Below are positions 6,643 through 14,181 of a DNA stretch of 14,359 bases, piece after piece. Every line of letters starts with the position of its first letter. The first letter of the stretch is position 1. The notes under the pieces were generated by a model. The model did no database searches, was not told the DNA's origin, and saw nothing but the letters and a program-made list of their open reading frames with translations. Source of the stretch: Candidatus Wolfebacteria bacterium. GTDB taxonomy: Bacteria; Patescibacteriota; Minisyncoccia; UBA6257; UBA9933. The translations under genes and the position numbers were made by a program. Location of the stretch: contig JAPLZW010000058.1 in assembly GCA_026394835.1 (NCBI GenBank), positions 1-14,359 on the forward strand, given 5' to 3'.

Positions 6643-7820
6643 TGAAAATTCTCCACATTACGCCCGCTTATTCACCGGCTTATCGATATGGCGGACCGAT
6701 TAAAAGCGTTCACGAACTGAACAAATGGCTGGTTAAAAAGGGCGTTGATGTCACGGTTTACACGACGGATATCGATGGTAAGGGCAATTTAAATGTTCCA
6801 CTCGGAAAAGAAGTTATTATTGACGGAGTAAAAGTTTTTTATTTTCCCGTTGCCTGGCGCTTTTGGCAGTATTCTTCCGCAATGCGCCAAGCGCTCCAAA
6901 AAAATATTAAAGATTTTGACCTGGTTCATATCACTTCGGTTTTTCTTTCCGCTTCAACCATAGGCGCTTATTACGCCAAAAAATTCAAGAAGCCTTATAT
7001 TATTTCGCCGCGCGGCAGCCTGATGAAGGAAACATTCCGCAAGGGTTATCTTAAAAAGAAAATTTACACGGTTTTGCTGGAAAAAAGGAATTTGGAAGGC
7101 GCGGCTGGAATTCATTTTACTTCCGAGATGGAGAAGGATGAATATGTCGGCATGGGATTTCCCCTAAAGAGGGAAGTCGTCATCCAGAACGGCTTAGATA
7201 AGGAAGGTCTAGGGAAGGAATCAACTCCCGATTTCAGGAAAAAATACGGCATTCCCGAAGATAAAAAAATTATTCTTTTTTTGAGTCGCATAAGCTGGAA
7301 AAAAGGCTTGGATGATTTAATTCCCGCTTTTAGGATCGTCCGCGAAAAAGAAGACGACGTTATCTTGGTGATTGCCGGAGGAGATGACGAGGGTTACAGA
7401 AAAGAAACGGAAAAATTTATTTCCGATAATGATCTGCAATCAGGCAGGGATGTCGTATTTACGGGTCAGCTTCTGGGGGGAGACAAAAATGCGGCCTATA
7501 AAGAAGCTGGTGTTTTTGTTCTGCCGTCTTACTCGGAAAATTTCGGCATGGTGATTCTGGAGTCTATGTATTTCGGGTTGGCTGTCGTTTCTACCGCCAC
7601 TACTGCGATAGCGCAACAATTGCCGGCGGATGCCGTAATGATTGTAAAAAAGGACAAGAAGGAGATCGCGGATGCCATTATTAAGATTTTAAGAGATCCC
7701 AATCTGGCTAAGAAAATGGGAGTCGTTGGCAGGAAAGCGGTTGAAAAAGAATTTTCCTGGGATAAAATAGCGGAAAAATTTATTAGAAGGTATAATGAGC
7801 TTATTGAAGAAAATGGCTAA
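6639..7820 (+). CDS. Family 4 glycosyltransferase
   Basis: The 393-residue GT-B enzyme opens with MMKILHITPAYSPAYRYGGP. Its GGP loop near 18-20 is typical of GT4 enzymes that bind the acceptor there. ISPRGSL follows at 122-128, then the donor domain start FLSRISWKKGLD (214-225). An intact EX7E motif is present in ENFGMVILE (E300 and E308). A second ATG immediately follows the first, so the start could be 6642; 6639 overlaps the stop of the previous gene as ATGA. No membrane helix is seen. Function is sugar transfer to the growing surface glycan, with donor and linkage unassigned. The three GT4 genes in the window differ clearly in sequence and are not recent duplicates. Confidence 0.9.
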   Translation: MMKILHITPAYSPAYRYGGPIKSVHELNKWLVKKGVDVTVYTTDIDGKGNLNVPLGKEVIIDGVKVFYFPVAWRFWQYSSAMRQALQKNIKDFDLVHITSVFLSASTIGAYYAKKFKKPYIISPRGSLMKETFRKGYLKKKIYTVLLEKRNLEGAAGIHFTSEMEKDEYVGMGFPLKREVVIQNGLDKEGLGKESTPDFRKKYGIPEDKKIILFLSRISWKKGLDDLIPAFRIVREKEDDVILVIAGGDDEGYRKETEKFISDNDLQSGRDVVFTGQLLGGDKNAAYKEAGVFVLPSYSENFGMVILESMYFGLAVVSTATTAIAQQLPADAVMIVKKDKKEIADAIIKILRDPNLAKKMGVVGRKAVEKEFSWDKIAEKFIRRYNELIEENG

Positions 7821-8700
7821 AAATACGGAAAAACTCCCGATTTCCTTGATAATCCTCACTTATAACGAGGAGTTGAATCTGGAAAATTGCCTTAAAAACG
7901 CCGCTCCGTGGGTGGGCGAAATTTTTGTGGTTGATTCTTTTTCAACGGATAAAACATTGGAAATAGCCGAAAAGTACAAAGCAAAAACTATCCAGCATGA
8001 ATTCAAAAATCAGGCCCGGCAATTCAATTGGGCATTGGATAATCTTCCTGTCAAGAACGAATGGATAATGAGGCTTGATGCCGATGAGTATGTTCTGCCG
8101 GAATTGTGGGAAGAAATCGCCGAAAAGTTATCAGAAAAAAATATCAGCATAAATCAGCAATATCAGCATAAATCAGCGTCTGCGATAAATGGTTTTTATA
8201 TGAAGCGCCGGGTTTATTTTATGGGTAAGTGGATGAGGCATGGCGGTTATTATCCCACCTGGATTTTGCGTTTATTCCGCAAAGGCAAGGCAATGTCTGA
8301 AGACCGAGAAATGGATGAGCATATTATTTTGTCGGAGGGGAGGGCGGAAAATTTGGAAAATGATTTTGTGGATGACAATAAAAAGGGGCTGGAGGCCTGG
8401 ACTGACAGGCAGAATAAGTATTCATCGAGAGAGGTTAGGCAAATTTTGGACTTGAGCCGTTCCGGAGAAAAAGATTTGGAAAAATTGGGCGGTCCGGTGG
8501 CGGACAGGCGCCGGATAAAGGAACGATATAACAATCTGCCGATTTTCGGCCGGGCATTTTTATATTTCTTTGTCCGCTACTTTTTTCTCGGGGGATTTCT
8601 TGACGGCAAGGAAGGGATGATTTTCCATTTTCTCCACGGTTTTTGGTACAGATTTTTGATAGACGCGAAGCTGTATGAATCCGGTCTGAAAAATAAATAA
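7795..8700 (+). CDS. Family 2 glycosyltransferase (LPS-core/beta-1,4-glucosyltransferase-like)
   Basis: The 301-residue GT2 enzyme contains ISLIILTYNEE (16-26), VVDSFSTDKT (45-54), LDADEY (94-99) as the DXD metal site, and GFYMKRRVYFMGKWMRHGG followed by LRLFRKGKA. This order is typical of the WaaE/KdtX-like beta-glucosyltransferase group. An aromatic hydrophobic C-terminal stretch suggests membrane association. ATG 7795 is preferred because AGAAGG lies four bases upstream, the only good Shine-Dalgarno sequence in the operon; it overlaps the upstream gene by 26 bases. ATG 7813 (residue 7) is a plausible alternative. Residues 116-128 are encoded by an exact 19-bp tandem repeat and form a polar insert just before the conserved GFYMKRR block. 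Confidence 0.87.
   Translation: MSLLKKMAKNTEKLPISLIILTYNEELNLENCLKNAAPWVGEIFVVDSFSTDKTLEIAEKYKAKTIQHEFKNQARQFNWALDNLPVKNEWIMRLDADEYVLPELWEEIAEKLSEKNISINQQYQHKSASAINGFYMKRRVYFMGKWMRHGGYYPTWILRLFRKGKAMSEDREMDEHIILSEGRAENLENDFVDDNKKGLEAWTDRQNKYSSREVRQILDLSRSGEKDLEKLGGPVADRRRIKERYNNLPIFGRAFLYFFVRYFFLGGFLDGKEGMIFHFLHGFWYRFLIDAKLYESGLKNK
8140..8177 (+). repeat. Exact 19-bp tandem repeat inside the GT2 gene
   Basis: Bases 8140-8158 and 8159-8177 are identical. Within them ATCAGC recurs four times at spacings of 10, 9 and 10 bases (8143, 8153, 8162, 8172). Nineteen is not a multiple of three, so the two copies are read in different frames, as NISINQ and then QYQHKS. The encoded insert falls in a variable loop of the enzyme. 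Confidence 0.9.
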
Positions 8701-8703
8701 GCC

Positions 8704-9354
8704 ATGGAAGACAAGAATCAAAAAGTTTTCGAAGATTTTTCCGTCCCGGACCCCATAAGAATAAAAAAGGCGGTTGATTTTATAAAATCAAAATTTAAAA
8801 ATCTTAATGAATTGTCCGTCTTGGAACTGGGCATGGCAAAAGGGGGAGTGGCGGATTCGTTTAAGGATTCCGGAGCCAGGTGTTTCGGGATTGATGTTAA
8901 TCCCCGCCAAATGAAAGGCGTTAAGATAAAACAGGCCGATTTGAACCTGGGCATTCCCGATTTCGGGATAAAATTCAATGTGGTTTTTGCCGGAGAGGTG
9001 ATGGAACATATTTTTGACGACCAAAGATTCCTTGAAAATTGCCGCGATGTTTTAATGCCCGGGGGATATCTCATAATCACCGTGCCCAACCTGTTCTTTT
9101 TGGTCAACAGATTTACGATGTTTTTCGGCAAGATGCCCTATTTTGCCTATGCCACCTATCATTATCACATGTACGGCAAAAAGATTTTGAGTAATATGTT
9201 TTCTTCGAATGGTTTCAGGGTGAAAAAGATAATTTCTTCACACATACTTTATTCAACAAGAAGGAACGCTGCCGGAAAGATTTTTGAAGCGCTTGGAAAT
9301 GTATTCCCTTCTTTGGGGGCGCACCTTATTATATTCGGAGAAAAGATAAATTAA
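8704..9354 (+). CDS. Class I SAM-dependent methyltransferase
   Basis: The 216-residue protein has a single Rossmann methyltransferase domain of the Methyltransf_11/23 kind. Motif I is VLELGMAKGG (39-48). The acidic residue at the end of strand 2 is D64 in FGIDVN, EVMEHI lies at 98-103, and the post-motif is PGGYLIITVPN (119-129). No acceptor-specific domain is present. Being between a glycosyltransferase and a carbamoyltransferase, it probably methylates a sugar hydroxyl of the surface glycan or its precursor, but this is inferred from context only. ATG 8704 follows the upstream stop by three bases with no Shine-Dalgarno sequence, and the next gene starts three bases after its own stop. Confidence 0.85.
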   Translation: MEDKNQKVFEDFSVPDPIRIKKAVDFIKSKFKNLNELSVLELGMAKGGVADSFKDSGARCFGIDVNPRQMKGVKIKQADLNLGIPDFGIKFNVVFAGEVMEHIFDDQRFLENCRDVLMPGGYLIITVPNLFFLVNRFTMFFGKMPYFAYATYHYHMYGKKILSNMFSSNGFRVKKIISSHILYSTRRNAAGKIFEALGNVFPSLGAHLIIFGEKIN

Positions 9355-9357
9355 ATT

Positions 9358-11100
9358 ATGTATATTTTAGGCATTAATGCTTATCACGGCGATTCCTCGG
9401 CTTGTCTTCTCAAAGACGGCAAACTTGTCGCGGCTCTCGAAGAAGAAAGAATCCGCCGGATAAAGCACTGGGCGGGATTTCCGTCGGAGGCGATTAAGTT
9501 TTGCCTTGATTACGCGGGAATCGGGATTGAAGAAATAGATTATGTCGCGATTTCGCGCAACCCGCTCGCTCATTTTTGGAAAAAGGTTCTGAGGGTGATT
9601 TTAAAGGTTCCTAGATTATCGTTTCTTCTTGAGCGGACAAAGAATATTAAGAAGGTGATGCTTGGCGTAAAGCCGGCATTGGCCTCCGCCTTTGGAATTC
9701 CGGAATCAAAAATAAAAGCGCGGATTATAAATGTTGAGCATCACAGGGCGCATTTGGCCAGCGCTTTTTTTGTGTCGCCGTTCCATGAGGCCGCTATTGT
9801 TTCGGTTGACGGATTCGGAGATTTTTCGAGCACCATGACGGGGACTGGCAGCGGTAACAAAATCAAAATTTTGGATACCGTGGCATTTCCCCATTCATTG
9901 GGAATTTTTTATACCGCGCTTACGCAATTTTTGGGATTTTGGAATTACGGAGACGAGTATAAGGTGATGGGGCTCGCGGCTTTCGGAAAGCCCGTTTATG
10001 CCGATAAATTAAGGAAGGTGGTTAATTTGGACGGGAAAACAGGTTTATTTTCTCTGGAAACATCTTATTTTTTACACGATAAAGAAGGCGTGGAAATGAC
10101 TTGGCTCAACGATAAGCCGGTTATCGGCAGGTTGTTTTCAAAAAAATTAAAAGAACTTTTGGGCGAGCCGCGGAGGGAGGGTGAAGAATTGGATAGCCGG
10201 CATAAGGATATTGCCGCTTCCGTTCAGGAGGTTTACGAAGAAGCTTTTTTCCGTATTTTGAATAACCTGAATAAAAAAACCGGACTGGAAAATCTGGTTC
10301 TTGCCGGCGGTTGCGCCCAGAATAGTCTGGCTAACGGCAAAATTTATGAAAAAACCGCATTCCGGAATATTTATGTGCCGCCGGCTGGGCATGATGCGGG
10401 TACGGCTTTGGGAGCGGCTTTTTATGTTTGGAACCAGATTCTTGGCAAAGAGAGAGGCTTTGTGATGAATTCCGCTTTTTGGGGACCGGAATACAGTGAT
10501 GGAATTTTGAAATCCAAGCTTTCGGTTTTTGATAACGGCGGATTTAAGGTGGAGCATCTCCACGAAAACGATTTAATCAAAAAAACAGCCAAGCTTATCG
10601 CCGAAGGAAAAGTTGTCGGCTGGTTTCAGGGCAGGACCGAATGGGGTCCGAGAGCACTGGGCGCAAGAAGCATCCTGGCTAATCCTTGTTTGCCCGAGAT
10701 GAAAGAAATTCTTAATTTGAAAATAAAAAAACGCGAATCTTTCCGGCCTTTCGCGCCCTCAATTTTGGAGGAGGCTGTTCAAGATTATTTCAAAGAATCG
10801 CGGCCCGTGTCTTTTATGGAAAAGGTTTACGTAATAAAACCCGAGAAAAGAAAAATAATTCCGGCCGTGGTTCACGAAGACGGCACGGGCAGATTGCAAA
10901 GCGTGAATCCGGAAAATAATCCGCTTTATTATAGATTGATAAAAGAGGTGGGGAGTATTACCGGCGTTCCCATAGTCCTGAACACATCATTCAACGAAAA
11001 CGAGCCGATAGTGAATAAACCGGAAGAAGCGATAGATTGTTTCCTGCGGACCAAAATGGACGCCCTGGCGATGGGTAATTATTTGATTCAAAAAAAATGA
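9358..11100 (+). CDS. O-carbamoyltransferase (NodU/CmcH/TobZ family)
   Basis: The 580-residue protein has both domains of the family. The N-terminal Kae1-like domain starts ILGINAYHGDSS and contains HHRAH (128-132), whose His residues correspond to metal ligands in TobZ, VSVDGFGD with D151, GGCAQNSL (317-324), and GHDAG (344-348). The C-terminal domain has GRTEWGPRALG (425-435), RESFRPFAP and LNTSFNENEP from residue 541. The reaction uses carbamoyl phosphate and ATP through a carbamoyl-adenylate to place a carbamoyl group on a hydroxyl, here most likely of a sugar in the glycan. Length and motifs match an intact enzyme. The start follows the previous stop by three bases, without a Shine-Dalgarno sequence. 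Whether it acts on the nucleotide sugar or on the assembled glycan is not known. Confidence 0.93.
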   Translation: MYILGINAYHGDSSACLLKDGKLVAALEEERIRRIKHWAGFPSEAIKFCLDYAGIGIEEIDYVAISRNPLAHFWKKVLRVILKVPRLSFLLERTKNIKKVMLGVKPALASAFGIPESKIKARIINVEHHRAHLASAFFVSPFHEAAIVSVDGFGDFSSTMTGTGSGNKIKILDTVAFPHSLGIFYTALTQFLGFWNYGDEYKVMGLAAFGKPVYADKLRKVVNLDGKTGLFSLETSYFLHDKEGVEMTWLNDKPVIGRLFSKKLKELLGEPRREGEELDSRHKDIAASVQEVYEEAFFRILNNLNKKTGLENLVLAGGCAQNSLANGKIYEKTAFRNIYVPPAGHDAGTALGAAFYVWNQILGKERGFVMNSAFWGPEYSDGILKSKLSVFDNGGFKVEHLHENDLIKKTAKLIAEGKVVGWFQGRTEWGPRALGARSILANPCLPEMKEILNLKIKKRESFRPFAPSILEEAVQDYFKESRPVSFMEKVYVIKPEKRKIIPAVVHEDGTGRLQSVNPENNPLYYRLIKEVGSITGVPIVLNTSFNENEPIVNKPEEAIDCFLRTKMDALAMGNYLIQKK

Positions 11101-11104
11101 TATT

Positions 11105-11860
11105 ATGTTGAAAGTTTCCATAACCACCACGGTTTTCAATAACCGGAAATACATAGCTTCGGCAATTGAAAGTGTTTTGTCGCAGACTTATCCCGATATC
11201 GAATATATCGTTAAAGACGCCGGCTCAACCGACGGCACGGTTGATATCGTGAAAAAATACCTGGATAAAATATCCAAATTTGTTTCGGAAAAGGACAGGG
11301 GTATCTATGACGGCATGAATCAAGCGATTCGTCTCGCGACAGGCGACATAATCGGCAATCTGAATTCGGATGATTTTTATGCGGATAAGGATGTAATTAA
11401 AAAAGTGGTGGAAAAAATGGAAGAAACCGGAGCGGATGTTTGCTGGGGAGACTTGGTCTATGTGGACAGGGACAATCCTTCAAAAATAACCCGTTTCTGG
11501 AAATCCTCGGAATACTCGCCCAAAAAATTCAGGCGCGGCTGGATGCCGCCGCATCCGACATTTTTTGTTCGCCGGAAGATTTACGAAAAATATGGGCTTT
11601 TTAACACGAGCTTGAAGATATCCGCGGATTACGAGCTGATGCTCCGGTTATTGGAAAAGCACAAAGTTAAATCTTGCTATATTCCCGGGATTCTGGTTAA
11701 AATGAGGCAAGGAGGGAAAAGCAACCGCAATATCCTAAGGCAGGTACAGCACCACATTGAAGATTATAAGGCCTGGAAATTGAACGGTTTCCGCGTTAAT
11801 CCGATAAGCATTATCCTGAAGCCTTTGTCTAAAATTTCCCAATACTTCAAAAAACAATGA
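11105..11860 (+). CDS. Family 2 glycosyltransferase (WfgS/WcaA-like)
   Basis: The 251-residue compact GT-A enzyme contains VSITTTVFNN (4-13), KDAGSTDGT (37-45), EKDRGIYDGMNQ (62-73), NSDD (87-90) as the metal site, PPHPTFFVRR, and ADYELMLRL (174-182) carrying the catalytic-base region. This set is typical of the WfgS-like GT2 subgroup found in O-antigen and colanic acid loci. No membrane helix is seen; the C-terminus is basic. It probably transfers one sugar of the repeat unit at the inner membrane. Its stop overlaps the start of gmd as ATGA, and it begins four bases after the carbamoyltransferase stop. Confidence 0.9.
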   Translation: MLKVSITTTVFNNRKYIASAIESVLSQTYPDIEYIVKDAGSTDGTVDIVKKYLDKISKFVSEKDRGIYDGMNQAIRLATGDIIGNLNSDDFYADKDVIKKVVEKMEETGADVCWGDLVYVDRDNPSKITRFWKSSEYSPKKFRRGWMPPHPTFFVRRKIYEKYGLFNTSLKISADYELMLRLLEKHKVKSCYIPGILVKMRQGGKSNRNILRQVQHHIEDYKAWKLNGFRVNPISIILKPLSKISQYFKKQ

Positions 11861-12861
11861 AAGCTTTCATTACCGGTATTACGGGGCAAGACGGTTCTTA
11901 TCTTGCCGAAATCCTTTTATCCAAAGGATATGAGGTCCACGGCTTGATGAGGCGGGCTTCAACTTTTAATACCGCGAGAATCGAGCATCTTTACGAGGAC
12001 CCGCATAAAAAAGATCGGAAACTCACGCTTCATTACGGGGACTTAACGGATTCCGGCAACTTAAGAAAGCTGATTTTTCAGATAGAGCCGGATGAGATTT
12101 ATAATTTGGGCGCCCAGTCGCACGTAAAGGTTTCTTTTGAAATGGCGGAATATACCGCCAACGTCACGGGTCTGGGAACTCTGCGGCTTCTGGAAGGTAT
12201 CAAGGATTTTAAGGAACAAACCGGCAAGAGCGTGAAATTTTACCAGGCGTCTTCAAGCGAGATGTTCGGAGCTACTCCGCCGCCGCAAAACGAGAAAACA
12301 CCGTTCCATCCCCGAAGCCCTTACGGATGCGCGAAAGTTTTCGCTTATCACTCAACCGTGAATTATAGGGAGGCTTACGGGATTTTCGGGGTAAATGGAA
12401 TTTTATTCAACCATGAAAGCCCGAGGAGGGGAGAAACTTTCGTGACAAAAAAAGTTACGAGAGGCATAGCGAGAATTTTGGCCGGCCTGGATAAGAAAAT
12501 TTATCTGGGAAATATGGACGCAAGAAGGGATTGGGGCTATGCCAAGGAATACATGGAAGCGGCGTATCTTATGCTTCAGCAGCCTAAGCCCGATGATTAT
12601 GTTATCGGCACGGGCGAAACCCATTCGGTCAAAGATTTCGTGGAAGCGGCTTTTAAATGCGCGGGCATAGGCAATTGGCAGGATTATATTAAGATTGATA
12701 AGCGTTATTTCCGGCCGGCGGAAGTTGAGAATTTGATTGCCGACCCGAGAAAGGCCAAAGAAAAATTAGGGTGGGAGGCTAAAACCAAATTTGAAGACTT
12801 GGTAAAAATAATGGTTGACGCGGATTTGAAGGCTTTGAATGTTTTGCCGGATAAGAAATAG
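11857..12861 (+). CDS. gmd: GDP-mannose 4,6-dehydratase
   Basis: The 334-residue canonical Gmd has the cofactor motif GITGQDGSYLAE (7-18) and the RRAST loop (32-36) that contacts the NADP 2'-phosphate. The catalytic residues are S133 and E135 in SSSEMFG, with Y156 and K160 in YGCAK, matching Thr132, Glu134, Tyr156 and Lys160 of the E. coli enzyme apart from the usual Ser for Thr. NHESPRRGETFV and ARRDWGYAKEYMEA are also complete. It converts GDP-D-mannose to GDP-4-keto-6-deoxy-D-mannose in the cytoplasm. The next gene encodes the partner enzyme that completes GDP-L-fucose. It is translationally coupled to the upstream GT2 gene by an ATGA overlap. A diverged paralogue lies at 2231. Confidence 0.96.
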   Translation: MKAFITGITGQDGSYLAEILLSKGYEVHGLMRRASTFNTARIEHLYEDPHKKDRKLTLHYGDLTDSGNLRKLIFQIEPDEIYNLGAQSHVKVSFEMAEYTANVTGLGTLRLLEGIKDFKEQTGKSVKFYQASSSEMFGATPPPQNEKTPFHPRSPYGCAKVFAYHSTVNYREAYGIFGVNGILFNHESPRRGETFVTKKVTRGIARILAGLDKKIYLGNMDARRDWGYAKEYMEAAYLMLQQPKPDDYVIGTGETHSVKDFVEAAFKCAGIGNWQDYIKIDKRYFRPAEVENLIADPRKAKEKLGWEAKTKFEDLVKIMVDADLKALNVLPDKK

Positions 12862-12872
12862 CCGTATTTAAC

Positions 12873-13817
12873 ATGGGAATAGATTTAAAAACAAAGAAAA
12901 TTCTGGTTACCGGAGGAGCCGGTTTTTTGGGTTCGCACGTGGTAATGGAACTGAAGAAAAAAGGAGTGCCGGAAGAGAATATAATCGTTCCGCGTTCCGA
13001 GGAAATGGATTTGCGGAAAATGGAAAATTGCGATAAGGCGGCAAAAGGCGCGGATATCGTGATTCATCTTGCGGCTAAAGTGGGCGGTATAGGATTTAAC
13101 CAGGAAAAGCCCGGAGAACTTTTTTACGATAATTTGATAATGGGTACGCAGTTGATGGAAGCCGCCCGTTTGAATAACGTGAAAAAGTTCGTATCCATAG
13201 GAACGGTTTGCTCTTATCCGAAATTCACGCCGGTGCCGTTTAAGGAAGACGATTTATGGAATGGTTATCCCGAAGAAACTAACGCTCCCTATGGTTTGGC
13301 GAAAAAGATGCAGCTGGTCCAGGGCCAGGCCTATAGGCAGCAATACGGCTTTAATGCCATTCATCTTTTATTGGTTAATTTATACGGGCCCGGAGATAAT
13401 TTCAATCCCGGTTCCAGCCATGTAATTCCCGCCTTGATTAAAAAAGTGGCCGAAGCCAAGAACGGCGGGAAAGATTTTATAGACGCGTGGGGCACGGGCA
13501 AGGCGACCAGGGAATTCTTTTATGTTGAGGACGCGGCCGAAGCGATTGTCGCGGCTGTGGAAAATTATGATAAGCCGGACCCCGTAAATCTCGGCTCCGG
13601 AAAGGAAATTTCCGTTAAGGATCTGCTGGAGCTTATTTGCCGGTTGATGGATTTCAAGGGCGAAATCCATTGGGATAGTTCAAAGCCCGATGGCCAGCCA
13701 AGAAGGATGCTTGATGTTTCCCGTGCCGAAAAAGAATTCGGTTTTAAAGCCAAAACGGATTTCGAGGAAGGCCTTAAAAAGACAATAAAGTGGTATTGGG
13801 ATTATGAGCATAAGTAA
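12873..13817 (+). CDS. fcl: GDP-L-fucose synthase
   Basis: The 314-residue extended SDR has GGAGFLG at 14-20, IGTVCSYP with T111 and C113, YGLAKK with Y140 and K144, NLYGPGDNF, SSHVIPALI with H183, WGTGKATREFFYVEDAA, and PDGQPRRMLD. These match the Fcl/WcaG family, where Cys and His act in the 3,5-epimerisation and Tyr-Lys in the NADPH reduction. The position of E. coli Ser107 is Thr here, as in many GTVC-type family members. It turns the Gmd product into GDP-L-fucose, the donor for a fucosyltransferase that should be among the GTs in this locus. It starts 11 bases after gmd with no Shine-Dalgarno sequence, and its end overlaps the next gene by 14 bases. Confidence 0.94.
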   Translation: MGIDLKTKKILVTGGAGFLGSHVVMELKKKGVPEENIIVPRSEEMDLRKMENCDKAAKGADIVIHLAAKVGGIGFNQEKPGELFYDNLIMGTQLMEAARLNNVKKFVSIGTVCSYPKFTPVPFKEDDLWNGYPEETNAPYGLAKKMQLVQGQAYRQQYGFNAIHLLLVNLYGPGDNFNPGSSHVIPALIKKVAEAKNGGKDFIDAWGTGKATREFFYVEDAAEAIVAAVENYDKPDPVNLGSGKEISVKDLLELICRLMDFKGEIHWDSSKPDGQPRRMLDVSRAEKEFGFKAKTDFEEGLKKTIKWYWDYEHK

Positions 13818-14181
13818 GGAATCTGATTCAATTTCTCTTTACTTGGAGCTCTTGAAAAAGGCGCTGTCTTTTTCTTTGTATGATAAAAGCATAACTTTTG
13901 CAGATGAACTGAATCGGAGGGGAATAAAAAAATCATTATTTGGCCTGGTGCTGCCTTTTTTAAAGCGCAAAAAATACGCGTTGGTAAAAATCAACGATGA
14001 AAAAGGAAGGAATGAGGGGCAGATCTGGCCCTCTCTCGCGCACACGATGATTGGGTTAAAAAGATTGGATAATATCCAATTTTGCGCGGAGGACGTTATA
14101 AAAAATAACATTCCGGGTGATTTTATAGAGACAGGAGTTTGGCAGGGAGGGGCCTGTATTTTAATGGGGGGGGGGTTCTGA
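13804..14181 (+). CDS. TylF/MycF-family O-methyltransferase, N-terminal part ending early at a G-run
   Basis: The 125-residue frame carries the N-terminal half of a TylF/MycF-like SAM-dependent sugar O-methyltransferase. Visible are IWPSLAHTMIGLKRLDN (74-90) and the SAM motif IPGDFIETGVWQGGACIL (103-120). Family members are usually about twice as long. After M121 the frame enters a run of ten Gs, reads GGGF and stops at TGA 14179-14181. The family sequence resumes at once in another frame (GTT at 14175), so as given the gene is switched off or misassembled. The start overlaps fcl by 14 bases. The intact enzyme would O-methylate a sugar of the glycan. It could be a phase-variable gene in the OFF state, a pseudogene, or a sequencing length error. 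Confidence 0.85.
   Translation: MSISKESDSISLYLELLKKALSFSLYDKSITFADELNRRGIKKSLFGLVLPFLKRKKYALVKINDEKGRNEGQIWPSLAHTMIGLKRLDNIQFCAEDVIKNNIPGDFIETGVWQGGACILMGGGF
14166..14175 (+). repeat. Poly-G tract (ten G) at the frameshift point
   Basis: Ten consecutive G residues lie within the conserved core of the O-methyltransferase gene. With 8 or 11 Gs the frame continues as MGGVLKAY or MGGGVLKAY. The 8-G version matches the spacing of the family's MRAVLKAY-type segment. With ten Gs a TGA follows four bases after the run. It is the longest homopolymer I see in any coding region here. Confidence 0.95.

Noticed and set aside
8140..8177. CRISPR-like repeat
   Set aside because: The two copies are directly adjacent without spacers and lie inside a conserved coding region.
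10147..10563. Minus-strand open frame inside the carbamoyltransferase gene
   Set aside because: It is antisense to a motif-complete enzyme and shows no recognisable domain or start signal.
2231..12861. Recent gene duplication between the two Gmd homologues, allowing deletion of the region between by recombination
   Set aside because: The DNA is well diverged even over the conserved start motif and the proteins differ throughout, so they are old paralogues or separate acquisitions.
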